DNA of 64,000 bases from Rhypophila decipiens (taxonomy: Eukaryota > Ascomycota > Sordariomycetes > Sordariales > Naviculisporaceae). Positions within the stretch are counted from its first letter, which is position 1, and each line of letters opens with the position of its first letter. Positions 54,012 through 64,000 of the stretch are shown one piece after another. Location: assembly GCA_033297075.1 (NCBI GenBank), contig MU858132.1, positions 1 to 64,000 of the forward strand, given 5' to 3'. The notes under the pieces are model-generated. The model had not been told where the DNA came from. It searched no databases and worked only from the letters and a program-made list of their open reading frames with translations. Position numbers and translations under genes: made by a program.

Positions 54012-57000
54012 GATCTTGACTTCCATTTGTTTCTGAGTTGGTATTGTTATGTTTTTTATATAGTTAGTGTATCGAGTTTACTGTGGGTTGTTAACATTAT
54101 AATGGACAACACCACGATATCTCCTGCACCAAGGAATGCACAATTCCACTAAGTAAAGTGCACATTAGCAAAGTAGATACACTACCTACCTGCTTACCTA
54201 TCTGTACATGAAGACCGGCTCCTCGCGTGGCATAGTGGGATATTCCAGATGAGGTATTCCGCTCGCGGACAAAAAAGAAATATCGTGCTTTACTCGGGGC
54301 CTCGATTTGGGTCCGCGGCGCTGATCTTGTCCAGATCCGTACGAATATTAAAGATGAAGAATGTCTAAAAATACACATGGGAAGACAGGGTTTACCGTAG
54401 AATCTATGTGTTGTACGGATATTAATCCAATGAAACCGTTGAAAGCTTTATAACCAAGTTTCATTTCATGTTGGTCAGTCAGTCGGTCAGTCTATCGGTC
54501 GTCTTCTTCAAAAAGTCAAGGAAATGGAATATGACGGCACAAGAACCAAGTCGTCTGCGGTGCCGCAATGGATAGGCTGGGCGTCTACCTAGGGTAGTCA
54601 GGCTCGTCTATATTTTCTTCCGAGGCCATCTCCAGTGACAGTCGTCGCCGCGCTGCTCAGCAGAAAGTGAAAGTGTCAAGCGCTCAGTTGTGGCCCAGTA
54701 CATGAGCGAGCAAGAGACAGTCGCCATATCTCGCACCAACACCACGTTCCTCTTTTATCTCGGTTGCTTGTTTCACGTGGAAAAATATCGAACAATCGAA
54801 TCTCGGTAAAATAGAGCTATGGTTGAACAGCCATCTCTCAGCCCTTTGCTTCCCACAGAAGAACAAGAAGCCAAGAACCATCGAATTCCAGAGTCATTCA
54901 TTACCACGGCAAAAAATATATCGAGTCTGTCCAAAGAAATGTTCTTTTGAGGCCCAGAAGGGCGTTAGAATTCTGATGAGTATTGCTTGTCTCTGCTGGG
55001 AGAGCAAGTTCGGAAACGGGATGATCGAGAGACATGATGAACCTCTCGATGAACCACCTGAAAGTCTGAAAGTCCAAAAGAAAAAAGTTTCAAAGACGTC
55101 ACCGGAGATCTTGTAACGAGCTGTAAGATCGTCGATCCATACGGTAAATCGGCCGACGCATCTCTTGAGATCTGAGGCACCAAAGTGTCGCGCGGTGGGT
55201 TCCGAGATACTTACTACGCGTACTCATGCCGGTGACGGGAAAGAAATGACCATGTGGTCAACGTGGGCCAAAAGAGAAGGCTATGATGTTGACCTCTTAG
55301 TATCCGTCTCTTCAAGAGATATCTGGCCGGGTGTTAGCAAGACGATCAAGACGAAAAGAATATTGACGAAAAAGAAGCCGGGCACGTAGAAATGGGTATG
55401 AGATGATACTGCAGTTTGAGGTCGAGAACGACATGGTGAAACACGGGCGTTCGGTGCCTCTGGAAGCTCTTGCACCCTCATGGGCTCAGGCAACGAGGTC
55501 GCTTTGGGGCCCTACAATCAAAAGCTGTGCCTTGACCCAACAGCTTGTTGATTTTGCGGTTGAGGGGTCTGACGGCGGCACAGGGCACATGAGAACACTG
55601 TAGCTGGGACATTCAGTTGACGATACTCATCATGTCATGACAGAGATTTTGCTGCAGGAGTCGATGCGGCCTATGCGCCGGCCATACACCGCGGGATCGC
55701 CATCAGCAACGAGATGACGAGATATAAACGGCCAATTGCCTTGAAATCCGCCGATTATATGTGCTTATTAGGCGGGGAATAGAAAACAGACGAGCTGAGG
55801 GCGTTGTTTTTTGCTTGTCTGGTAGTAGGTGAATCGTGATACCTCTTGAGAACTGGCTGTCAACTGCTCAGGAACAGAGGTTTGAAGGCCATCATATCCG
55901 GTCACTACCAACCCACGGTTCGTGAGAAACTGGGTGAACCAAGTTATAACAACCCAGGAGTGCCTCACCACCCAGATGTGCGGGCTCGTTTCGTATGGGG
56001 ATAGTCGCGCAGGTCCATCATTACAAGTCTGGTAACAATAGTGAATAGAATCCGTCCGTCATAATTTTAAAACCAAAGACTGAAGAAGGTTTCTTGAAGC
56101 CTTGTGGGAACGTGGCGATGGTAGACATCTCAGTAGGGAAAAGGGAGTTCTGCCCGGTTCAGTACGGAGTAGTCTACAAAGGACGGTACAGCTGCAGGCC
56201 AGATTAAAGGGGTTCTGCCTGCACCAACCAGCTTCCGCGTTTCGTCCAAACTCGTCCTTGGCATCAAACTGACGTCGAGAACTGCACAGGCTGAAGCTTT
56301 AAGATTTAGACCAGGCTAGATGGAAAGTGGGAACAGATAGAGCCGCATAGAAGACACGACAAGTGGTCTGCCATAGCACTGCATGGGTGTCAGTTCCCCT
56401 GACTGGTGCCGGAAGGTCGTACTTTGGTCGAATGAGCCACAAGTTGAGCCGACTGTGTCTGGGCCAGCCAGTCCTAGCTCTGGGCAGAAGCCGTGTTGCG
56501 AGCTCCTGATTGTTGGGGAAAAGAAAAGAAGCGCGGACGTGCCGTCTATGGGATTGCTTCGATGACAAGGCTGGGAGCCAGCTGCATCTCATCCAGTAAA
56601 GACAGGAATGGGCTCGGGGCTCAAAATCATGATTTTCTCGGATAGACCATACATATGTACTGTACCAGCTCGTGCCAACACGCCTCTGGTGAAAGTGGCG
56701 GGTGAGGCATCACGTATTCCGAGGCACCATCTTGGCTGTCCTAGAGCCGATGGGGGCGGCCAAGGATTAGGATTTGGCCATTTGCGTTGTCTAAAAACTC
56801 ACTCAAGAGCGAGGGAACAATACATGAAGCAGGTAGCGATATTCAATGGCCTCGTTCCTACATGGAGGCTATGGTAGGGCCTGTTCGGCTCTGTATGTTT
56901 GATGCGTGGACAAGGCCCTCAACCAATCTGCCGTTGAACGGCGCAAAACAAGGCAGACATGGCGTTTTCTTCAGGTGAAGCTGAGGTGCTGCATGGATAC

Positions 57001-60000
57001 GCTGTCAATTAATCAATTCGTGACAGGCCTCGTCGTGGAGATGTGAGAAGGCGGGGCGGGGAGAGAATGTTGGCGAGAGGCGTTTGCCGTTTGTTGTGCA
57101 AGCGTACCGAGTACATTTGCTGTGGTTGAGGGTATAAAGGAACCCAGAGGCTGCAGAATGTCGACTGTAGCTTCCTCTCTTGGATACTGGCAGCTGAATG
57201 GGTGAATGGGTATCCGTACCCGTACGGATGATCGAAGCCAATATTTCGTCTCTCGAGTTGGAAGGTACCCGTCCGTCCAGTCCCGTCACATCGTTGAGAT
57301 CTCATCAGCTGCAATCGTGGGTCTGGATCTCGGCCGCTACCACCGTGCGGTGCACCCTGGACCTGGAGGCTGGGAAACAGGGAGATTCCGTGACCCCACT
57401 AAATACTGCGCGGGGCCGCGGCCGGGACACATCCACGGATCGTTTCCCTCGAACACAAGGGACATGGCGAGACCCTTTGTATTGGTCAGATTCAAATACA
57501 TAATGTGTATCCACCACAGTACGAAACACGTAATGCGCACGTAGGAGGCTTGAGGTTGCAGGAAGCTACAGTACATCAAATGGTTGTCTTTATCCATTCA
57601 TCTACCTTTTTCAACGACGACTTGGGTATTTTGCCAATATAAACGCGGCGTTTGGTCGTTGCTATCATACCGGTAGTGCCCTGGAGCAGCACATCACCAA
57701 CCTGTTTGTACGCATACCGGTACACAGCCGAGCCGAAAAAGGAAATCGACGACGAACGTGGTGGATGGTGAAACCCCTCATCGCTCTCCCCCCCCAGTGC
57801 CCACGCAGCAGAACCACGCTACGATGAATCGAGCCTGCCCCGTGAAACGGACATCTTGGAATGGTCATTCCAGATCTTCTAAACCTAGATTTGAGAAGTC
57901 GAGAAGCAAGCACTCTGGCCTTCTGGTATATCTAATGTTCTGATTCCCTTGGTGAGCAAAAACAGTGTTACCTCGATCCCAGAATCCTCCTGGCCCGGCC
58001 AGCATCACGATCCGATCAGATTATAAGAAGGGGAAAGGAAATCCCTAACCTGGCCTTCACCTCTTTGTGACTTGTCCCGATTTCAGGTGTTTTCAGACAA
58101 GCTCAGCCCGGTCAAGCGACACCTCTTTCGCCTCACCGCCTGGTAATCTCGACTTGTCTCTCCTCCTCCCGCCGAGGACATCTGTAAGAGCACATCGAGA
58201 GCACATCGAGAACGGCGAGTTCAGAGCGTTGTGAGTGTTTCTACTTACACAGACCTCTGAATGTCTCGACGCCTCGTCCCATTTTCATCTCGGTGCATCT
58301 ATGATCTGGGGGCCACCCGCAAGTCTGTCAGTCAATGTTCTGTCCATATCTCATTGTCCAGACGAGATCATCACGATCCCATTCGCAACCCACGATGGCC
58401 ACGAAAGCATCCAGGAATTGGGCCAGACAGACCTGGAGAGTAAATTCATTCGGATTCGAATAATCAAAAGGGTTTTGGTTGGGGTCCACTTCGAATACAT
58501 GCATGTACTATACATGACAGACAAAGAAGAGCCCCCAACCATGATTCGGTAACTTGTTCTGTAACTTGTATTAGCTGCAGCCTACCTTCAGGTGTGTTTT
58601 CTGGCGGTCCCCGATTTGGCAGGACCTTGTTCGCTCGCAAACGGTACCTAAATCGATCGAAATCTACTTGATGCATTTCTTTTTCCTGGTCTTGGCTTCT
58701 CACTGACCGAATGAATCCCATCAGCTAGGAATGACGTTACTTGAGGGCGGTTTGTCCCTAAAACGTCGAGTTGCTAACGAGACTTCTGGAAGATTACTAG
58801 ATGTCGGGTTAGAAACGTGTCAGTTTGGGGAATTGATAAAGTACGTGCCTACGTGCCTACGTGCCTGAGAATCTTACATATAAGGGACCGGACCGACCCC
58901 AGGACACGTAAAAGCATGCATGCCGCCTTGCTTATTATCCCTGCAGCAGCAGTCCTGTGCTGAATTTAGGTACATACACGGGTTTCCCATGTGCGCAGTA
59001 AGCCGTTCTGGGGTATAGCACTGCATGTATATTATAGCGTCCGTGCATGCCTGGTTGTTTGATCTGTCCAAGTAATACCCCGTACCCACACCCTATACCC
59101 ATACCCATCCGCATCTGGACAGTGGTGTGTGCGGTTTCCAAGTCCCCCTCACGATCAGATCGCCACAGATCTTGTTCAGGCTTTCCTACCTGAGTACTCG
59201 TTGTGTCATGTCGAGAGAAAGAGAAAGACGGGTTGTGATGTAATAACTACTACTGTGCAGGTAAAGGAAAAGGTACTTGAGGTTGCCAACTGTGCATGTT
59301 CAGCTCCTGTGTACGTGTGTATGTACATTACTGTACGGTACGGAAACATCCGTTCACTTCCATTCATGTGGATGTTGGAGAACCAAGACCAGCCTACCCG
59401 CAACTTCTAGTGCAGCACTCAGTCTCCAGGAATCAACGCACAAGCACACAAGGGCCTTGTGTCAAGACTTCTTTTCCGGCACCGATACCACCCCGTCCAG
59501 CTCCTGGATGGTCCTCCACCTTCCATTAAACTCGAGAATTGTGCCAGAAAGAAAGCCCCCTTTTTGCTGGCCAGAGCTGTACACGTGTAGGGAGTCCAAA
59601 AAGTCTCCAAGCTCCCCTCGTGCAATCTAATCTGCCAATCGATTGATTCAGCCAACCCCATGTCCCAACCAGGACCACGGTTGCTTTAGCCCGAGTCCTT
59701 GCGCCACAGCTGCTGCTCTCGTCTGGAACAAAAAAAGACGAATGCCTTCGCTCCACTCCCGACAAATCTCTCGCTCCGTTCTTTTTCACACTCGTCCAGT
59801 CGCAGGCTCACGCTCACAGCCAGCAGCCCAGCGGTGTCGGTTTCTCTAACTTCCAGGTCCGGCAAGATCGCTCCACTCGCCCTCAAATCGCCCGATATTC
59901 CACTAGGCCAATTACACCAATCCCCGTCTTCCTCAGCCGGTACCCGCCTCGATTGGCCACGAAAGGCTGTTATTCTTGTAATTGCATGCATGTCTGCTTG

Positions 60001-60396
60001 ACCAGAAACGCAGGTTGAGAGCGGGTCCCTGCCACAAGCGGCGAGCCTCGGAACGAAAGCAGAGGATCCTGCTCCGTCGCGAACAAAATACACGCGGTTT
60101 TACATCTTGATTCGTTGCTGTCACAAGGTCAACAACGTTTAGATATCCGCATCTGCCACCCTACAGAAACGAGAGATGAGGTATGGGAAACCGGTTCTGT
60201 CTCGAGCAGAGCGACCCCCTTTTCCGCTTGGGCGTCTGGCAGAACGAGTTGCGCAGCACATGGGAGGGAGCGATGGACCCCTTCCAGAGCTGCGCATTCG
60301 TTCGGTCTTGCGCAAACTCTAGCCCTGACTTGGAACCGACCGTTTGCAACACTCCCGAGAGCTCTGGCTAACCATTGTCTGATCAACGCAGTGCAG
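54012..60396. other. Gene-poor 6.4-kb region
   Basis: No supported gene. Contains GTCAG-type simple sequence near 54475-54500, a TACGGAGTA copy at 56163-56171 and three copies of an 8-bp unit TACGTGCC at about 58842-58866. The last kilobase is probably the leader of the HSF-type gene; an intron-like acceptor (GTGCAG) sits directly before its ATG. Confidence 0.5.
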
Positions 60397-62407
60397 ATGG
60401 CTACCGCTACTGAGAGCGCACCTAGGAACCATCTGGGTGACAGACACGACGAGCTATTAGGATCGCGGACAGTTCCTATCATCACCCCTACCATCCAAAT
60501 GTCTGCGCCCTCGCCAGGAGAACCGATGGAGATCACAACACCCACCAATTCGTCGGCGCCTCCGTCGGCGACCAAGAGCCCGGACAGCGACACGAATGTC
60601 AATGGGATGGGCGAACGGCAGCAAGCCGGCTCCCAGAACCAAAATGACCTGTCGGCCGACAGTTTTATCATGCCTGCGCCCGCGGACGCTGCGGCGGCTG
60701 TCCACCAGCCAAAGATTGTTCAAACAGCTTTTATACACAAGCTCTACAAGTACGGCACCCTGAGAGAATCTGATATGCTCACCGATGGTCAATTTGCTCA
60801 CCAATGGTCACAGTATGCTGGAGGACAAGACAATACAGCACTTGATATCTTGGACCAACTCGTCAGAGAGTTTTGTCATGCAGCCGTCCCACGAGTTCTC
60901 CAAAGTTCTAGCGTAGGTTGTCATGCTCTCCGTCGCCCCATGTTCCAGCGGCTAATCCCGGGCAGCCGATATTTTAAGCATACCAACATCTCGTCTTTTG
61001 TGCGTCAGCTCAATATGTACGGATTTCACAAAGGTAAGAGATCTTGACTGGCCGACGCCGGCCCAAGCCCCTCAAGAATGACACCGAGTCTCTAACCCGA
61101 AAACAAGTGAGCGATGTCTTCCACCACGGAGCACCGGACGCGACGCTCTGGGAGTTCAAGCACGGGAATGGAAACTTTAAACGGGGAGATCTCGTGGGCC
61201 TGCGGGAGATCAAACGACGGGCGAGCCGACATGCACTGGTGCACCGGGAATACAACAACCAGAAACCGCCGCCCTCGCAGCCTGGGACGCCGGCCGAACC
61301 AATGCCTCCTATGCAAGAAGGAGGCGATCCCAGGAGCATTGATCACACGCTCTACGAACTGAGTGCCCGCCTCCAGCGCCAGGAGGAGAATGCGCAAATG
61401 ATGCATATCAGAAGCCAGGCCATGGCGGACACGTTGACACGTGTGCTCCAATTCAACTACGATATTGCAAGGGCAGTGCTTGCGCTTGCCCCAACTCCTG
61501 ACAACCCGATACATCGGGACGGTAAGCGGCAGATGCTGAGCTTTCTTGGTACCAGTATAGGCTAATTCTTTGACCAGTATCCGCGCTACAAGGCGACATA
61601 CAACGGCAAATGGAAATGTTCCGCTCGTTGGAGGAACCACACGAGCCGCTATTCGCCAGTACCCGCCCCTACTTCTCGAATCTGGAGAACGCTCCTGTTT
61701 CACCGCGGCAGATGCCCCAGGACGACCCCCGGAGATCTAACCTCGCAGTTCCCCAACCTCGGCCACCAAACTACTACCGGCCGTCTGTTCCCTCCAATCT
61801 GTCAATTTCCACCCGTCGGCCATACGGCTCGATAGGGGGCAATACCACACAGTCGTCGCCCTCGTCGATCCGCTCCCAGGCGCCGCCGCCACCCCCCGGC
61901 CCTCACCCCTTGGCGAATGTCGAGCTGCCCCCTGGCAGCTTGGCTCGACGGCACACGTCGGCCGATATACGCGCGCACGGCTGGCAGCCAAACAATCCTC
62001 CCCCGTTCGCCTCGGGCCCCCCCTCCTCGCAATGGCCCTCCTCGCCGAATAGGCCGGTAGCGGCAGCTGAAGAGCAACGCATCCGAGACTCCTTCTCTCA
62101 TTACTCGCTGGGGGCCGCCTCCCAGCCACACTCGAGACCAGCCACGCCTCCTCCCCCACCATTTGCAAACGGCAACAGCGGTGGTGGGGCGCCTCCGGTA
62201 GTGGATAACTTTGGGAGCTGGTCGTGGAACTCGGCCCATAGCCGGGGCGAAAACAAGAACTTGTCGGTCAGGGACCACTCGGCACCGCCTACCCGGAGGG
62301 GCAGCATGGCGCATATTCTAAACCCTACCGATACGGCCGAACGGGACGACGAGGACGATATGGATCCGCGGGGCGACGATGATCGGAAGCGCAAGCGGCT
62401 GCAATGA
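60397..62407 (+). CDS. SFL1: SFL1-type HSF DNA-binding transcription factor
   Basis: Five exons: 60397-60749, 60814-60912, 60966-61033, 61108-61521 and 61578-62407; 587 aa, all GT-AG. Joining rebuilds an HSF-type winged helix (about residues 105-215): IVQTAFIHKLYNMLEDKTIQ, LISWTNSSESFVMQPSHEF, RYFKHTNISSFVRQLNMYGF, HKVSDVFHHGAPDATLWEF and KRGDLVGLREIKRR. The HHGAPDATLWEFKH form is that of Sfl1 rather than Hsf1; yeast Sfl1 represses flocculation genes. A short coiled coil follows (LYELSARLQRQEENAQ), then a Pro/Ser-rich tail ending in KRKRLQ. The ATG at 60397 is the first in frame and follows a likely leader intron acceptor. Confidence 0.9.
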
Positions 62408-63455
62408 CTACAGGCCCCTTGAACGGCACTACCAAACGAATCTTCCCATCGAAAGACCTCGCGTCCTGATCATAATACGAATGCCTTGGAGGGTTTTGCG
62501 ATACGACGTATTCCGTCTTCTTGATAAAGCAATGGCATGCGTCTTCTTTGTCTGAGCACATTACGTGGACGGGATACCAATTTCTTACTATTTATTTTCC
62601 TCCCCTTTTTCTGGGCCCAAACTGGATTGAGGGCGGTGGGCGGCGGCAGCGATGATTTTGACATATCCCTTTTTCATTTAGTCAACTGTCTTGAATACCT
62701 TTCGCTATTTCAATATACGGGGCTACAATCTCATGGGTCGGTGGCACCTGGACTAATATGGGTTGGCTTATCGTTTCTTGCTTTTCCTTGGATATCCTCC
62801 GCAACTTGCTTTTATTTCAACATATCTTGACGGCCGAACGGGTTCTTTACTATATACTCCCTTACTTTTGCCATAATTTTGCTTAGTATCTTTTCTTTCT
62901 GTTTGGCTTGTTGCTTGTTCTGATATACGGGGGCCACGGACATGTTTTCGGTTTGATAACAAAGTAAAAGTTGGTGGTGGTGGTGGGTTGGTTTGGTTTA
63001 ATTGGATTGGTTTTTTTTCTTTTCCTCACTTTGTTTTTGGAAATATATATCCCACTCTATCTACCTATCTATCTACCCATTCCTCAAGGGTATTTTGCCC
63101 GAGTATCTTATCTGACCTACCTACTTCTAGTGCGTATACCTATTGTAGTTGAATCAATCATCTTGTTACAGTCTGCATCTATGTGCATGGCTAGGTAGCT
63201 ATGGCTGTCTGGGTCGCTTCGTGTTACGACAAGTCTACGGCAAACTACCATCCCATTGTCTACATCCCCGACGTTCGATTTAGCATGAACCGATAATAAC
63301 CCCATTGAGCAAGACAGACAGCCATCTCTTCCTCACAATGGTCGAGATCTCTTTCCATACAATACGTGATATTTGGCGCTGTAGCTTGACTATTACATAT
63401 CTATAACAAAGGGATATCTAAGTTATTCTTCCTGATCCTTGTCCTGGCCTCTCTC
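62408..63455. other. Convergent 3' spacer, no gene seen
   Basis: T-rich spacer between the HSF-type gene and the convergent partial gene, with CTAT/CTAC simple repeats near 63050-63080. No supported ORF. Confidence 0.55.
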
Positions 63456-64000
63456 CTACTGCTCTTCGTCTCCTTTGCAAGTCGAATTCACCTTATTAGC
63501 GCCCAATTCCTTCCTCTTCTGCATCTTCTTCTGCATATTCTTCTGCATCTTCTGTTTCCTGATTTCATTCTTCCGCAACACCTTCTCTGCCCTTTTCCGC
63601 ATCCTCCGCAGCCTCTCCTTTTCGGTTTCCTTATTCTCCTCCTTTGTTTTGTCTTGTTCGTCTGCTCCTTCTCCTTGTGGACTTCCCTCGTCAAGTTCAC
63701 CGGTGGGCTCTACCACAGCGGGTAGATCAAGTGCTGCCGGTTCCTTCTCTCTTGCGCTTTCCTTATCAGTATCTGTCTGCTCCTTCTCCTGCATCCTCCG
63801 CATATTCCGCAGCTTCCTCTTTTGACTCCCACACAGCCTCTTCCTCTCTCTCAAGGACTCGGGCAACTCTTGCTTTTTCTTCAATTGCTCGTCTACTCCT
63901 CCTTCTTGCAGTCTTTCCTCGTCTAGTTCACTGGTCGGCTCTACCGCGGCGGGCTGATCAGGTACTGCCGGTTCCTTCTCTGTCGCACTTTCCTCCTCTG
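63456..64000 (-). CDS. C-terminal part of a charged repeat protein (runs off the window)
   Basis: The frame is open from the window edge to a stop at 63456 (about 180 aa). It is Glu/Lys/Arg-rich and helical or coiled-coil-like (RLRRMRKRAEKVLRKNEIRK; MQKNMQKKMQKRKE). An internal duplication of about 77 residues is visible: ESATEKEPAVPDQPAAVEPT is echoed by ESAREKEPAALDLPAVVEPT, each followed by ELDE... and a basic Arg/Lys stretch. The start and most of the protein are outside the window. No domain is recognised; an intron near the C-terminus cannot be excluded. Confidence 0.6.
   Translation of the reverse strand, partial: EEESATEKEPAVPDQPAAVEPTSELDEERLQEGGVDEQLKKKQELPESLRERKRLCGSQKRKLRNMRRMQEKEQTDTDKESAREKEPAALDLPAVVEPTGELDEGSPQGEGADEQDKTKEENKETEKERLRRMRKRAEKVLRKNEIRKQKMQKNMQKKMQKRKELGANKVNSTCKGDEEQ

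Noticed and set aside
63439..63825. 128-codon Ser/Phe-rich frame on the + strand
   Set aside because: Reverse shadow of the Lys/Glu-rich repeat protein on the minus strand.
1..64000. CRISPR array, prokaryotic operon or viral system
   Set aside because: Genes have spliceosomal introns and fungal families; no regularly spaced repeat-spacer pattern and no Shine-Dalgarno organisation.

Overview
The window is nuclear DNA of a filamentous ascomycete (Pezizomycotina; a Sordariomycete is my best guess from protein flavour, not proven). The evidence is many short GT-AG introns (about 50-110 nt, often with a CTAAC-like branch point), one gene about every 4 kb, and fungal families: RIX7, a Chs7-type chitin synthase chaperone, allantoicase, a FacC-type carnitine acetyltransferase, YPT1, CTF4/SepB and an SFL1-type HSF factor. 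I rebuilt 17 protein-coding genes, one of them cut by the right edge. For genes with introns the exon joins were checked by reading frame and by recovery of family motifs across the junctions. No rRNA, convincing tRNA or CRISPR array was seen.

Layout. 1-1.06 kb: retroelement debris, with three 144-bp LTRs, two stretches of internal sequence and a 22-bp tandem array; the third LTR is a solo copy with a 5-bp target duplication. 1.1-11.2 kb, all on the minus strand: RIX7 AAA ATPase, a mitochondrial carrier, a small LYR-like protein and an MFS sugar transporter. 14.8-16 kb (+): Chs7-like chaperone. 16.9-20.4 kb: a cytochrome b561 gene (-) and allantoicase (+), divergent, with a perfect purine-regulator type site and several GATA sites between them. 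20.7-20.9 kb: a 176-bp MITE-like palindrome. 21.1-27.1 kb: an ankyrin/DIL protein (+) facing a carnitine acetyltransferase (-). 30.7-32 kb: a 2EXR/F-box-like protein. 37-42.1 kb: a SET-domain protein (+), a putative mitochondrial NTF2-like protein (-) and YPT1 (+). 43.7-46.5 kb: a large low-complexity protein of unknown function (-) with a GC-AG intron. 49.6-54 kb: a WD40 protein (-) and CTF4/SepB (+), divergent, sharing a 475-bp promoter with three ACGCGT cell-cycle boxes. 60.4-62.4 kb: SFL1-like HSF factor (+). 63.5 kb to the edge: the C-terminal part of a charged repeat protein (-).

The genes are mostly unrelated housekeeping and regulatory genes; there is no biosynthetic cluster or defence island. 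The most useful new observations are regulatory (the UaY/PPR1-type site upstream of allantoicase; the ACGCGT cluster at CTF4) and structural (a flipped hairpin loop between LTR copies, a TA-flanked MITE, a perfect 17-bp inverted repeat inside the WD40 coding sequence, and a 9-mer, TACGGAGTA, far over-represented between genes). I did not find a convincing new multi-gene system.
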